A program made the translations under genes and the position numbers. A stretch of 64,000 nt of DNA. Origin: Burhinus oedicnemus. Lineage: Eukaryota; Chordata; Aves; Charadriiformes; Burhinidae. Every line of letters starts with the position of its first letter. Positions within the stretch are counted from its first letter, which is position 1. The notes under the pieces are model-generated. The model was not told the origin of the DNA, did no database searches, and saw only the letters and a list, made by a program, of their open reading frames with translations. Positions 1 to 27,926 of this stretch are shown piece after piece. Location: positions 1,204,712 to 1,268,711 of the forward strand of contig VFFE01007626.1 in the NCBI GenBank assembly GCA_008921705.1, in the 5' to 3' direction.

Positions 1-14835
<14,835 letters not shown>

Positions 14836-15560
14836 CCCTCCTGTACAAAGTGGGCAGAAGCTTCTTCAAGCATCACATTCTCGTTCAGCTGCCGGGCTCA
14901 GCGGCTGCCGCCTCCCCGGGCTCCGCAGCTGGGTTTCCCCAGGAGCAGGGCACTAGCCGCGCCGCTCCGGAGGGAGCGGGACGCCTCTTCCATTTCCATG
15001 CAGCGAAAGGGATGTAAGGGAAGAAATCAAAGTTCCCAGCAGCATCCTAGAATTTCACTTTCTCCTTCCTCTCCTCATCTCTTCTCCTTGATTCTTCTTT
15101 ACGGAAAGGGGAGGGGGCAGAGAAATAAGGGAGGAGAACATGCCCCAGAATTTCTCTAGCACCCTTAAAGAGAGGAGGAGGCAGGGGCAGGCGGGTGGGG
15201 CGCAGCTCCCGCACCCCGCCGTCCCTCCCTCTCCCCGCGCTCCGGGTAGGCGCTTCTCCCCAGCGCCAGCCTCCGCCTCTCCGCCCCTGCCTGCCCGGCG
15301 GCGGGCCGGCCGCTCGCTCCGCTCCGGCTGTGCCTCCTTCCCACCGCTGCCTCTTCCTTCGCTCCCCGGGGCACAAAGGGCACAGCCACGGCGGGGAGCT
15401 GGGGCTGGATCCTACTGCAAAACCTCCAGCGACAGAGCTGGAAAAGGAAACGGCGCGGACGCTTGCCAGAGATTAGACTTGTTGGACGGAATCTGGACTT
15501 TATCCCCGCGCCGCCGCCTGCTCGATTAGCTGCTTGCAGCTTCCCGAGGTCGAACTCTCC
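14836..15560 (-). promoter_or_regulatory. CpG-rich upstream region, probable promoter and 5'UTR of the neurotrypsin-like gene
   Basis: GC- and CpG-dense stretches lie at about 14885-14990 and 15180-15520, upstream of the inferred ATG at 14835. The long open frames on both strands at 15047-15529 are expected from the GC content and show no recognisable protein. The transcription start cannot be placed from sequence alone. Confidence 0.55.
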
Positions 15561-15963
15561 TGAGATTTGAACCCAGGTAAATGGGACCCAGAAAACTTTA
15601 CATTAAGCGGCTTCAGATCTCCCCATGGAAAACCCACAGGTGGCACAGCCCTCTCCAGGGTGCACTCCCGATTTTCAGCCCTGCATCTTGCCATCATCGG
15701 TATTGCCTCCAGACATCTTTTCCATCAGGTGTCTCCTTGACCTTGGGCTGTAAAATTATTTTCACCCCATTGGCTAGGATGCTTTCCAGAGGGTTGATCA
15801 TTATTCTATTGCTATGAACAATCCTATGGGGTTTTTCAGTGTTTTCAGCTTACTGCTCTTTTATATAAATTAGGGTTAGAAGCTACAACAAAGGTTTTAA
15901 ATATTATTAAATCTAAGAAGGGAATTGGTCAATTTGAAGCTGTTCAAGATCAGATTTTTTCCT

Positions 15964-16004
<41 letters not shown>

Positions 16005-16668
16005 TCCAAAGAATTAGTGATAGAAATGGTTATATAATTAGTCCTCTGAGGCATTGCATTTTTCTTACCAATTAGGTACTGGTCCTAAAACAACAGGGAC
16101 CTGTCTGCAGTTTTGTGGTAGTCTAGTAAAAGAAACCAAATCAAAACTAATAATTAATTACATGATTTCAGTATCAGTCCATGCTTGAACTTTCTCTCCC
16201 CCTCTTAGTGTTTTTACCAAAACAATGGAACATTTCGTTGTAGATTATAAGCTGCCTAGCCAAACAAGTCTTGCATTATTTTATTATAGTACAGACAACT
16301 CAATCGATCTGACATGGCACCATACCTGTCCCTGCAAACCAGAGAACCTAAACCACAAGCTTCTACATTAAAGTTATATTTGATCTTTACTAGTGTTATT
16401 ATGTATCAACAAGGTATTTTGCTGGAGGTTTCTTCCTCATTCTACAGCCTTCTTGTACAGCAGCAGGAATTAAAGAAATTTCAAGAGGAATCAAACTGTG
16501 AATACATATATGTAGGAGTCATGAGATTATTATAATTTTTAAGTTGGCTCAATGTCTGGGCCTGAGCACTTTTTGATAGCAGCTCAGAAGTTAGGCAGGA
16601 AGCTTATACATGACGAAAAGTCACCTCCTAACTGTTAGGAAATGCATTTACATGCATTTCTAGAAGAT
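15561..16668. other. Spacer between the protease gene promoter and the CHCHD1 3' end
   Basis: AT-rich sequence with no recognisable gene. It includes an uninterrupted run of 35 T at 15966-16000 and a possible distal CHCHD1 poly(A) signal (AATAAA on the minus strand) at 16280-16285. Confidence 0.6.
15966..16000. repeat. Poly-T tract (35 nt)
   Basis: A pure T run just upstream of the protease gene promoter region. Such long homopolymers are also prone to length error in assemblies. Confidence 0.9.
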
Positions 16669-16944
16669 TTTATTTCACAGTGAGGACGTGACTCCACACT
16701 GTGGCTAGTTGAACAACACACTGCAGAAATCCTAAGACCGTAAGACCCAAGAACCTCATGAACAAAGGCACCTCATGGTCAAGATGGGCGTTTTTCACTC
16801 TGGAAACAAAGGTGCAATCAAGATCCATACAGCAGTACTAACAGATACTACTTGACATCAAACGCTCGCTCAAGTCTACTTTTCACTTTTTTGCCAAAGA
16901 CTCCAACTTTAATTGCTTGTCCACAGTCTCTTTAGTAAAGCACA
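16669..16944 (-). other. CHCHD1: CHCHD1 3'UTR with candidate poly(A) signal
   Basis: Downstream of the stop codon, the first good minus-strand AATAAA is at 16669-16674, which would give a 3'UTR of about 270 nt. A second AATAAA is at 16280-16285. The true cleavage site is not known. Confidence 0.5.
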
Positions 16945-19300
16945 TTATACATAACGTGTGATCTGAGGAAACCTCCTCAGAAGCTTGTTCACTTTGCTTG
17001 AAGTTAAGTTTCCCCTCGCTGGCAGGGTGTCCTCATTCTGATTCTTGCGCTCCTTCTGAAAGAGAAAAAGAAACCTCAAAATATTATCTCTGTTTATTTG
17101 CAGAGTTGACACTCACCCCCAAAGATGGCTGCTAATTGTACTGGGATGTTTCTTTCAGACAAATGCTATTTCTTTAAGGAACAATTACAATAGCACTTGG
17201 CTCAATAATCACACGGCTTTCAAAAGCTGACGACCTTTAAATAATGTAATTAATGACCGACTGCGAAGATGATATTCTTCCATGTTCTTAGTTAACAATA
17301 TTATAAACTTATAATAACAACTCAGATTTTTTCTTTTTACTTTCTATTATTCAATTTGATTCTTTGTAATCTGCCAAATCAATTGTAGACAATTTTTCAT
17401 CTGTGCTGTCAAACAGCAACAGTAAATAACTACTTATTAAACGATGGTACTGTTACTGGGGGGAAAAAAAAACCAACAAAAAAAACCAACCTGAAATCAG
17501 TTAAAGGACAAGTTTAGTACCTGTACTTACCTTTAGTCTGCTTTTGAAAATGACTTGATTTCAAGTTTATCATACAGCTGGAAACCTCTGATTTTCAAAC
17601 AATACGAAATTTATTTTTCAAGGAAATGTCTAGCCTTCAAAGTCAGAAACAGCCTAGCAGAACTCCCAGTTTTCAGAGAATCAAGAATAGCTGTAACTAC
17701 ATCATGTATCCTGAAAATTCTGTCTCCTGAGGATTACTGAAAGCACTTGTTATTTCTCTACCACATTGTCTTCACCCTCACCCCTGCAAGCACAGAACTA
17801 TTTACAGATTTATGACAGATTGGAATTTGGGAATCCTAACTTACCACTCTCCCCCACAGTCTAAATAATGCAGGTATTGGTACCCATGTCCGCTATTTCT
17901 TAGTTTTATAAATCAGACCAGTTGCGGAAACTTACCTACACCGTACACCTCCCCAGTTACAATACAATCCACATCTCGCACCATACAAATCACTGTTCTA
18001 CTTAACAGCTCCAAATTGTACTCTCCCTCATTCAGAAATATCATGTAATATGGAGAAGAGCAGTGACTGTTATTGCTTCATTAGTGCTGAAACTTTAGAG
18101 ATTAAGAACTGGGAGAAATGGCCCACGTTAGAGTCAATTGACAGCAACTGAGCTCTACTTCAAGAATCTGGCAACACAAAAAGGACTGGATGCGACTATT
18201 GTTTCATCCTTACTTATAACATGACAAACATCCAGTCCCTTCCTACACTCCTTTATTTTAATTCTAATTTAATTTGAATTTAACTTCTCCATTCCAAAAG
18301 GAAGGACTGCGTGTTTGATCTACATCACCCTGCATCTCTCCTACAGCTCAAATGGGTTACAACACCAATCAACTGTTTAGAGAACATTTTTACTGTTGGC
18401 ACACAAAAAATGATTGGGGGCTTCCTCCTTCCCTACTACTAGCCTTTAAGAACACAAAAGAGTCTGTAATTACTTCTGCCTTTGCCACGCAGTCATAGAA
18501 CATCCGGATCTCCTCGGCACAAGCTGTATCGTTGAAGTCGTTCTGTTTCCAGCAGGCCATCATTACTGACATCTCTGTAATGCATGTTGCCTCTAGATGG
18601 GAAAGACACAACCAAAAATCTCAGGTGTTTGGCTTTTCATGTTAACAGCCTCCACAGTGCATAAATCTCCAGAGAGAAGCTTAAGATGGGGTGGAGGCAG
18701 GTGAGAAAAAACAACACTGAAGTAAAGATCTCATCTTTCTTTTGTGTGGAGAAGATGTTGCTAGCACAAAGATTAGCACCATCGCAGCCATCTAACATCA
18801 GATTGAATTCTTACAATAAATGCTACATTGACATGTAACAAAGTATTTTACATGTGCGATTTGCATACGGAATATCACAAGACGCAAATTTAGGGTTGTT
18901 GTATGAGAAAGTAGACTCTTCAGAAGAACCTGTGTGCTAATTCTACGGCACAAACCAGATCCCTTCCCCTCTGTGGCCCTGCAAAGGCGCTTCCGACCGT
19001 CAACTCGACCCAGCCCTGACACCACCATCACCCCTCCCAGGGTGAAGCCGGAGGAGAGCGGTGGGACAAGGCCGGCGGACACACCGGCAGCAGGTCTACC
19101 CCACAGGGGCCCCTCCCCCGGGAGGGGGGCGTTTAACGGCCTGGCACCGGCAACTCACCTCCCGCCTGCTCCCGCCGGTTCGCTACCTTGTTGGCCAACA
19201 CCAGCGGCCGGGTCGGGCGGATAACCGGGGGCCGCTTCTTCTGCCGCCACTGCCCGGAGACCCAGCGGGTGACCCAGGCCGGGTAGACGGGCGCCGCCAT
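16945..19300 (-). CDS. CHCHD1: CHCHD1 (mS37), twin CX9C mitochondrial ribosome small-subunit protein
   Basis: Three exons: 19159-19300 (ATG at 19298-19300, A at -3, G at +4), 18474-18592 and 16945-17055 (TAA stop at 16945-16947). The product is 123 residues, close to the 118 of human. Exon 2 has both CX9C motifs ([11 protein letters not shown] and [11 protein letters not shown]) and the family segment [19 protein letters not shown]. The start MAAPVYPAW and the middle RPLVLANKV match the basic N-terminus of CHCHD1; the end reads NKLLRRFP. The family role is as component mS37 of the mitoribosome, imported through the MIA40 disulfide relay. The first exon lies in a CpG island. It sits downstream of FUT11 in the same orientation as in human. 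Confidence 0.96.
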
Positions 19301-19560
19301 GCTCTTTGCGACAGGCCGTACGGCGAGCGGGCCCCCGGCCCCGCCCACCCGGCGGGCGCCTGCGCACTGCGCGCCCCTCCTCCGCCGCGGCGGCGTCCGG
19401 CCGGCTGCCAGCGCCGGGGCGCGGGAAGGGCGGCCTCGTCCTCCGGGCAGCGACAGCGGGCGTGCACCCGCCGGGAGCCCGAATGCGGTGCCGACGGGTA
19501 ACGTCGTCATCCCCTTGCACGGGAAATCCATCCGTTCGTGGTGCAATCTCGTTCTTCCTC
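18950..19560 (-). promoter_or_regulatory. CHCHD1: CpG island covering CHCHD1 exon 1 and promoter
   Basis: Dense CpG from about 18950 to 19560, spanning exon 1 and about 250 bp upstream of the ATG. Several overlapping open frames on both strands here are GC-driven shadows of exon 1. A TATA-less housekeeping promoter is likely, as expected for a mitoribosome gene. Confidence 0.75.
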
Positions 19561-22500
19561 CCCCGCCGCCTTCTCCTGGCGAAGGCCGTGAAAATAAGTA
19601 ACTTCTCACGGTTTCTGCGTTACCCAGTAACAGCTCCAACAATTCGCATCTCAAAACTTTTTCCGCAGCAACCCTAACGAATGAAGGGGCATACACACTG
19701 CAGCCAGAGCAGAGGAAATCATGATTGTGTCAAATAATTCAAATGGAACTTCAGGAGTTCTTTTGCAACTGTAGGGAAACTTTTCTTGGTCCTTGAAACT
19801 CAGCACCACTTCCCTCTCAGTCCCCCATCTCTCACCATTACGTACTAACAGCTGGATCTCCCCTGCGTTGCTTACTGATGTTCCTACCTTACCTCCCAAG
19901 AAGATCCTGAAACTGCTCCTTTTGAAATGGTAGTGTGGTTCTCTCAGCCTCGTACTCGGAACTGGAGAATCCCGTTGTTCCAGAAGTTTCCTTCCTAGTG
20001 TAGGATTTAAATCCCTAGAAGTCCTCAGCTCATCTGGCTGGTTCTGGAGCCCTGATGTCCCCAGCTGAAAATGACAGGTAATACAGAGGGCACGGTAACG
20101 TGCAAGGGCTGGGGTACGAACAGATTTCTGCACAGTATGAGGAACAACGTACATGTAGAGAACGGAGGAGTTGAGACCTTGGACTGGGGACCTCAAATAC
20201 TCAGATGCTTGGCATATAGTGGTCACTAAGCCATCTTATCATTGTATCAGGGCTCCTTCAGGCACCACTATTTCCCTTGTGCACTGGAGGACATAGGAAG
20301 AATCAGTTTTCTTCCATAGGAATGTTGGAACAATTTTTTGCATAGCACATTGCTTTGGATGAAAAGAATATATTGGACATTAAAAAAAAAAAAAAAAAAA
20401 AAGGCAGCATTCCACTTGCCTCTGCCCAGTCAAGGAAGTTAACAAGACATTGGACATTTTGTTACCTTGATTTAAACATCACCAGACCTATACCAGAATG
20501 TCCTCAGTATCATTACTAGAATTTACTGCATCTGCAGATTTAATATATGTTCTGGTATGCTGATTCTATAATTATTTTTGTGTTATTGTTAGAATAATAT
20601 TTTCTTAGAGTCCAATTTAAATAATATAAGGAGACATTTTCAAGTAAACAAAAGATTTCTTTTGGCCCTCTTTAGAAGCAAATTTCCATCTCTTTAGATC
20701 CAAATTCAAACAGTCTGTCTGGAAGTTCTGAAACATTTCTGTAAGAGGGATGTTTCTCTACTTTCATTTTTTCTGATGGGACATGAAATGAGCTATTGTT
20801 CTAGCTTGGCTACCAGTGGAGGAGAAGAAAAACAAACTGACACCTTGAAATTAGGCTAGAGGGCTTCCATCCTGCAACTCTAAACATTAGAAATCTTGCA
20901 AATTCAAGACAGGGAGATTAAGTACTTTTCAGTATTCCAGTTCATATGAGGTTCAGCTGCTCTTGGTTTTTGCCTCTTCTAGTTAGCCCTACTGGTACCT
21001 GCCTTTTTCTATGCATTTGCCTGCTGCCATTACTAGCTGGACTTGCACCAGAACAATAAAAAGGAAGGATACAAATACTAGACATAAGAGAAGTTGAACT
21101 GCACTCCCTGTAAATCAACGTCCTTTTTTCCAAATTACATTAGCTAATCGTGGCAGCACCTTCAGGTACATTCACCTTCAAAAGCTGATCTCTCTTTTAA
21201 GTGATTCCAAGACAAATGGGGGGAAGCTGAGAAAGAGAAAGGCAAGCTGCACAAGGAGAATTGTAATAGCTTCCTGTCGGTTACTGCTGTCTGCATTAGA
21301 ATGTCTTTTTTTGGCATTCAGCCTGGGATTGGAGCATCAGCCTAAGAAATTCCTGAGCACACAGAATAAGGTACGTGATGGTGTCTGCACACACCATGCA
21401 GAGATGTCTGAAACAAGACACAAACATTCCTTTTCAGGGAGAATGTGGAACTACAGAAGAGGTGTGTTACTCAATAGCCAAGTCTCTCTATAGCCTGTAT
21501 TTTGTATTGCTGATAGCACAAAGACACTAATGGATGGGACAGACGTTCCAACTTTATAGGGACAATCAGAAACCCAATTCCCTCAACACGCTGACAAGTG
21601 AACGCCACAAATATTTCATTGTGAATCCTGAATGTACAACTATAAAGAACAGGTAAAATTCTAACTGCATTTACAACTACTTTACTTGGATCAACATAGT
21701 TAAAGCTTAATCCTAGCCTGCGTTTCAGCCCGTCAAAACCAAAAAGAACCACAGAGATTAAGCTATTAGTATTAGATTTGAAAATAATTTATAGCACAAC
21801 TGGAATAAGGGCTAGTTATGATGCTACAGTAAATGCTCTGCCACAATTAAATATAATGCTAACAATGCTGTAATAAAATACACCCTTAAAATGTGATTGT
21901 CTTCTTAAATAACTCTTTAAGAGGTGAGAAATTACACCATGGATCCTTTGCTTTCTGGAGTAACTATGTAAAACCCCCAGACACTGCCTAGAAAACATTT
22001 AGGGGATGAGGCTAAGACATCAGTTGTATTGGGAGAAATTAAGAGAGTTGATATCATTTCCTTCTGAACTGCTTGGATCCAGCTTTTAGGTACATACCAG
22101 TATATTCATCCAAGTTTATCATGAACGTCCCAGTTCTTCTCACACAACTTCATAATACCCTCACCTACCACAGTTTATTTTCAGCCATGTCACCCTGACC
22201 TTCTTAAACTCTAATTTAACTGGAGATGCCTTAAAAGTTAAGGCACCCCCACTTTAACCTTAGTAGTGAAACTAACCAGTTTGCTAAGATTCCAGGTGGT
22301 TCAGACTTTCTCCTGTTTGCTGAGTTGTGTTTGTACAGTATTAGCACTTAATACACATATTAGCACAAATACATTCATTTGCACGACAGATGCAATTTCT
22401 CTTCTGATGTGTCACACCCCCCCAGCCCCAACTCCAGTGCTAGCCTACCTTATCCTGAGGTGCCTCAATCAGATCAGCTACCCTGCATCATTCTGTCCAC

Positions 22501-24482
22501 CTGACTACTTCTGAGCTGCCATCCCTAATCCTTAACGCCCAGACCCACTCAAATCCAGCCCATTTCCACTGCAAATTACCTGATGCCTCCTTATTTGATA
22601 AAAGATGCCACAAAATATCATGATCTGCTCTGATCCATTCCAAGATCCCCAGAACCATCTCTAGCTGTGACACTTGAGCATTAGATGCATCTTTTCTGCA
22701 GGAAAGAATGTATATAACAGCATACAAATTAAGATGCCAGTCATGTCAGAGCTCTGGAACAAATCCTGCAGTTCCATTCTTCTCTGCCTTTCCTAATTCT
22801 TCTGCAGGGCCACGTATCTCTCGCTGCCAGGTCTGAGACACTGAATCATAAGAGAAGTGCAGTTTGTTAAAGCCTGACATAGGCTTTGGCTCAGCTGGTC
22901 GTATCACTAAAAGGATTTTGTCTCTGATTAATTTCAACCTGTCAGTAGAGGTCTCTGGGCAGAATGAAGGAACCTGCCACCTTGTATGTTTCTGATTAAT
23001 ACAACTTCTCAGAAGGTGCCTGGAGATCCATCAACAATCTTAATTAAATCCAACCAAATGGATGACAGCTAATCATTAAGGGAGTGGCTCTCTCGGGACA
23101 ATGGCTGAAGACTGCATTCGCAAGGATGGTAAAGGAGGCAGATGGCTGCTTGTCTAACATAGCAAAGCCTGTTTAAACAGCGATGTCTCTGATGGCTGTG
23201 TTTCAATTAAATTTATCCTGTTCCCAGTCCTTTAGGAGTTATTTGTTTTCCACGCCTGTTAAAACTACCCTCTGCCAAGGTGCAAGAGGGGCATTTCTGC
23301 TGTGATTCCCCAGCTGCTGCACTTTGCAGACCACTTCCAGGGAAAGAATCTCATATTCTCCTTTCCCTCCAAACATACACATCCATTGCTGCTTGGTCAC
23401 CATTCCACTCACCAGAGATCCTTCAATTTGAAAATTACTACAGTGACAGAAATAAGAAAAGGCAATTCTTTTTCAGTTCTAGAAATTACCAATGTTAAGT
23501 ATCAAATCAATATTCTTCAGTAAGGTTATCTGCTCCCTAGAAACAGCAGTCCTTGCTAAAGGACAGAAAACACAGACTACTAGTTCAGTACATAAAATAC
23601 CCAGCTTCTACTGAAAAAACAGGCAGCACCTGCTATCACACTTTCGGCGAAACGAGAACTTTAGCTTGTCCAAAGCAATGAATTGGATTGCTAGATTTTT
23701 AACCTATCAGAAACTTCTTTCTCCTCTCTCACCTCTCAGAAGGCATAAACTTATCTTAGCTTGTCAAGTAAATTCTGAGACACAGCATTAATAGCATGTA
23801 CTAGTGTTTCGTATGAGCAGTAATGAGGAGATACCTATTTTTAGAACATTAATGCTAGTGAATAAAGCTATCCTGACAGCTTTGAAATCTTTGACAAGCA
23901 GTGAAGTGACTCACCCTAGTTACCCGAAGCCTACCAAAGGGTTTACAGAGGTAATCTCTTTATCATCCTCAATATTTGATATCTTTGCTAACGTTCCTGA
24001 TTAGTCTCAGTTGTGTGTTTTTATGAGTACGGGCACCTGCACTGTAAGAACTTGATTAAGAAAGATGTTGTATACACTGTTCAGTCTGAGTATCATATAA
24101 GCCTTCCAGTAGTCACGATATAAGTGGTGACATTCAGCCACCATCTAGCTGGTTTGGATTTAAAGCAGTGAAGTGAGAAATCCAGTTAGCATTCCAGAAC
24201 AGAAATCAGACACTTTTTTTCAAAATATTAATAGTTGCTGCAGTGACCTTCTGCCTTGTCTACATTCACATATTTGCATTAGTAGAAAGACAACTAGGAT
24301 CGTAAATTGAATTCACTTTGGCTAAGACTAGCAGTAGTCTTTGGACATTATATAGCAATCTTTTCAAACGCATTAAGTAAATTAATTGCAAACTCTTCAA
24401 GGGTATGAGACCCAGCTTCTCCTCCTGCCTCCTCCAAATAACAGGAGAGAGATGAAAGCAAAGCCCTGGTGGTAGAACCACC
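19561..24482. other. Spacer between CHCHD1 promoter and FUT11 3' end
   Basis: About 4.9 kb with no recognisable exon. It holds a poly-A run at about 20381-20402 and one long minus-strand open frame (19651-20226, 191 codons) that resembles no protein I know. The remainder is AT-rich unique-looking sequence. Confidence 0.55.
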
Positions 24483-27400
24483 TTTATTCAACATTTTGCA
24501 GTCCTTGCTGTGCAGAGAAGTGGATGTTGTGAAGGTCGGTCAGCAGCCTGGAACAGAACTGCAACCACAGCTCTTTAGCCAGTTAGGGAGGATTCCCACT
24601 TCTCCTGCCCCTGAGGAGTTTGCCTGGCAGTTATTACAAGTTAATAAGAGTTACTCACACTATGCACTGAAAGAAATATTTCAGCCTTAATTCTTGTGCA
24701 CTATGTACAGTAAGTGAAACACATTTAGTATATTAATATAGGCAACAGACACACTGTTTATAAATGATGGACATATTGTGCGATACAGGAAACGATAAAG
24801 CTAGTATGATCTATTACTACAGAAAAACCTCTGCGGATACAAGAGAAACACAAGGCTTGGGCGAGCATCACGGCTGTGAGGAGTAGTAACTGATACTCAT
24901 TACCTTTTGAGAAGTTCACCACCTGTAAGATTGTAAAAAATAGTTAAACCTAGGTAGACACTAAGAACTCAGAAGAGAAAGCTACTGAAACTGGCTCATG
25001 ACTCTTAACTAAAAGTTGTACTTTGAAAAACTCAGACAAAAACCACAGAATACCTGTGATAAAGTTACTTTCATATCTGTGCTACTTTCATACCTGTGTT
25101 AAGAAGGGATATGGCAATCAGAAATACTCATGCTTGGCAACAGTCATGAAGATCAAAGCAATAGCCTTCTGTAGTACATACATATAGCAAAAAAACCCCA
25201 AACAAAAAAAAACCCAGTAGGAATAACAAAAAACTTGTTGACTGGTTACTGTAATATACTGAGTACAGATAATAAATAGTGGTGAAGGAATACTTGGTTG
25301 TGAACTAGCAAATTAATGAAGCAGGGTCCCAAGGAATAAGTTTGTATCTGGTTTGCTAGTTACTCTTAAGTTTGTACCACCATATCTTCAATTCTATTGT
25401 TAGTTGACAAACATGCTCATTTTGCTGAGTGGGAAGGTAAAGTGAGGCTTTAGGACATCACTAATCAAGAACTAAGCAGCTGCTATGATATACATGCTTA
25501 TATTGGTACTTCCTCCTGTTATTTCTGCAAGGACAATACATTAAATGCAGCATATCTAATTTTGGCAACAGCAGATAAATTATAATAAATACCTGGACTT
25601 GGTTATAAATACCACACTTCTAGAAAATCTACTTAACTTACAGGATAAAATAGCAAAAGCAGAATGTGCTAGTACCTTACTTCTTATTTTTAATTTTTTG
25701 TACAAAAAGCAAGATCAGAATTTCTCCTCCTGACTATCCCATCAAACACTTGAGTAAGAAAGGGGTTTGAGATATAGCTAATTAAGAGAACCATGCAATC
25801 AGACTGAATGATTTGCTATACAGAAACATGAAGAGAATCTGAAGTAACTGAAAGCATTAATTCAAACAATTTATTTAAATATCATTAAACTGTTAAGTAG
25901 AAGTTGATATTCAGACATAAAGCAGCCTTAATTTGTTTTATCTTATTTTATTTCTCAAGCACATTGTGGCCACTTCAATCCTGAATACACGTATCTGTAA
26001 TCTTAATCTGATTTGAGTAATCCACTTTAATGATTAATTCAGATATATTCACTTAGGTATTCATGTCTCCTGAGTAACTGAAAAAAAAGGAATGTAAACT
26101 GATGAATGCATTTTAGCTGAAGAACCATTTGTTATTATTACAGAAGAGAGATAAAAAAGCAGTTTTCTCCTAAAAAAATCAGGTGAGATCAGTGTGTAGT
26201 GTATGCATTTTCTACATTTACAAGAATCCAGTGATAGTTATGGGTCTGAAGTCTCCTCTGTCAAGGTGCCCTGATTTTAACACTGCAATATTGTTTTATC
26301 ACCTGAGAGGCAAATATTAAGATGCATATCATTACCTATACTAATATTATACCTATAATATCATATAACATTATGAATGGGAATTTGAGGGGGGGGGAAA
26401 AAAGAGATTAAGTGATCCATCCACAGCTAAGCAACAGATAGTGACTTAATTAGGGACAGAATGTAGATTTACTTCTGTTCCTAACTTTCACTAACAGGCT
26501 TCAGACTTCCCATAGCAATGCATGAACTGCCTTACAAAATGAAATCACCCCACAGAGTCTAGACTTTCATTACCAATATTCTGTCTTGGGCACGGATAAA
26601 CTCTAGCTCTTTAGTCAGTAGTTACTTCTGAAGAGGGAGGAGAAATGGAGAAATAAAATCCCATTATACCATTAAAGACATTACTGCAGTGTGGCCATAT
26701 TTACCTGTGCTTTTAAACCTGTCACACTAGGTGAATTAGTCTCCCTTCAATGCAAGATCAATTATTTCAGAAAGGTACCCAATGTGGCAGGGAACAGTGG
26801 ACTTTATTTATAACTGTAAGAGATACAGGCTACACAACAAGGAAGATCTATCCACACATCATCACTTACTTTCAGGAACTCCAGTCACAGACCAGGATCA
26901 TACTGTGTTAAGATTCGGTACAGATATAAGACCATTTCAGTGGCCCTGATTCCTATCATCCACTTCAGCATAGAAAGACTGCAAGGTTTGTATCCAAACT
27001 GCGGAGACCAGTGGAAAGACACCATCGTTAAAATGTATTTATCTTTGCAGAAAGCTGCAGATACTCAAAAAGAACAAATAAAAGGCGTCTGAATTGCTGG
27101 CATCAAAGAAATCAAGATTATAGCTGGAATTTCAGATTTGATGGAAACTTCAAAGATCCAAACATACTTATTTTACTCTAGTTCTGCACAATACCAGGTA
27201 ATACACTTTCTGCTGTGAAATACCTTGTTGAAAGTTGTGAATTAAATAATTTAGCCTCTCATCCCATTGTACGTATCACCTGGAAAGTTACCAAAGAGGA
27301 AAATAAGGCAGAGAGTAAGTGACCTGCCCATAGCTATTCCGTTACCCTGAAAAGTAGGAGTATTTGAGGCATGTTTACTTGGGGAGAAGAGACTTTATTG

Positions 27401-27926
27401 CTGCAATTTCATAAGGCACAATTGCTCTCCACGGACATTTATCTTTTGTAACTCCTTCACTGGAAAAGCTATTTGTTGATAGCAGCTAAAAGTACACCTT
27501 AATGAGGAGAGTGACTGATAAAATACTTGTAAAAAACTATTAGTATTTTGGAGATTAAAAAATCCCTGAAATAACTTAGGGCATTTGAGCAAGAGTCTGA
27601 AGAGGTGTTCCTCTGAAGTCATGTAAGCCACAAGGAAACTATACCAAATGCAAAAGGAGAGTAGATTCCTCTTTTGCGCCACATGTTGACACCTGCAAGT
27701 CAGGAGTGGCTTCACATCACAGAGCTGAAATTCAAATCAAAGCAGTTGCTAAGATCTCCACTGCTGAAATCCAGTCATAACAGAAACTTACTCACTTCAC
27801 GCACCAGAAAAAAAATAGTCTCTGTGAGAGTTTTTCTTCTATTTCAAGGCAAACATTTGGAGCGAGGTAAGAATTTGCATCTCAACTTTCAATGCAGTTT
27901 TCAAATCACACTCTTACAAAAATGGG
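24483..27926 (-). other. FUT11: Probable FUT11 3'UTR region with several poly(A) signal candidates
   Basis: Minus-strand AATAAA hexamers downstream of the FUT11 stop are at 27394-27399 (3'UTR about 0.5 kb), 26803-26808 (about 1.1 kb) and 24483-24488 (about 3.4 kb). The last is followed on the minus strand by a G/T-rich stretch (GGTGGTT). Which are used cannot be told from sequence. No other gene was seen here. Confidence 0.4.

Noticed and set aside
15047..15529. Overlapping open frames on both strands in the CpG-rich block
   Set aside because: Pro/Arg/Gly-rich composition expected from GC content; no family resemblance or conserved start.
19651..20226. 191-codon open frame on the minus strand upstream of CHCHD1
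   Set aside because: No recognisable domain or family, and no splice or promoter support. It is the longest unexplained open frame, but length alone is weak evidence in vertebrate DNA.
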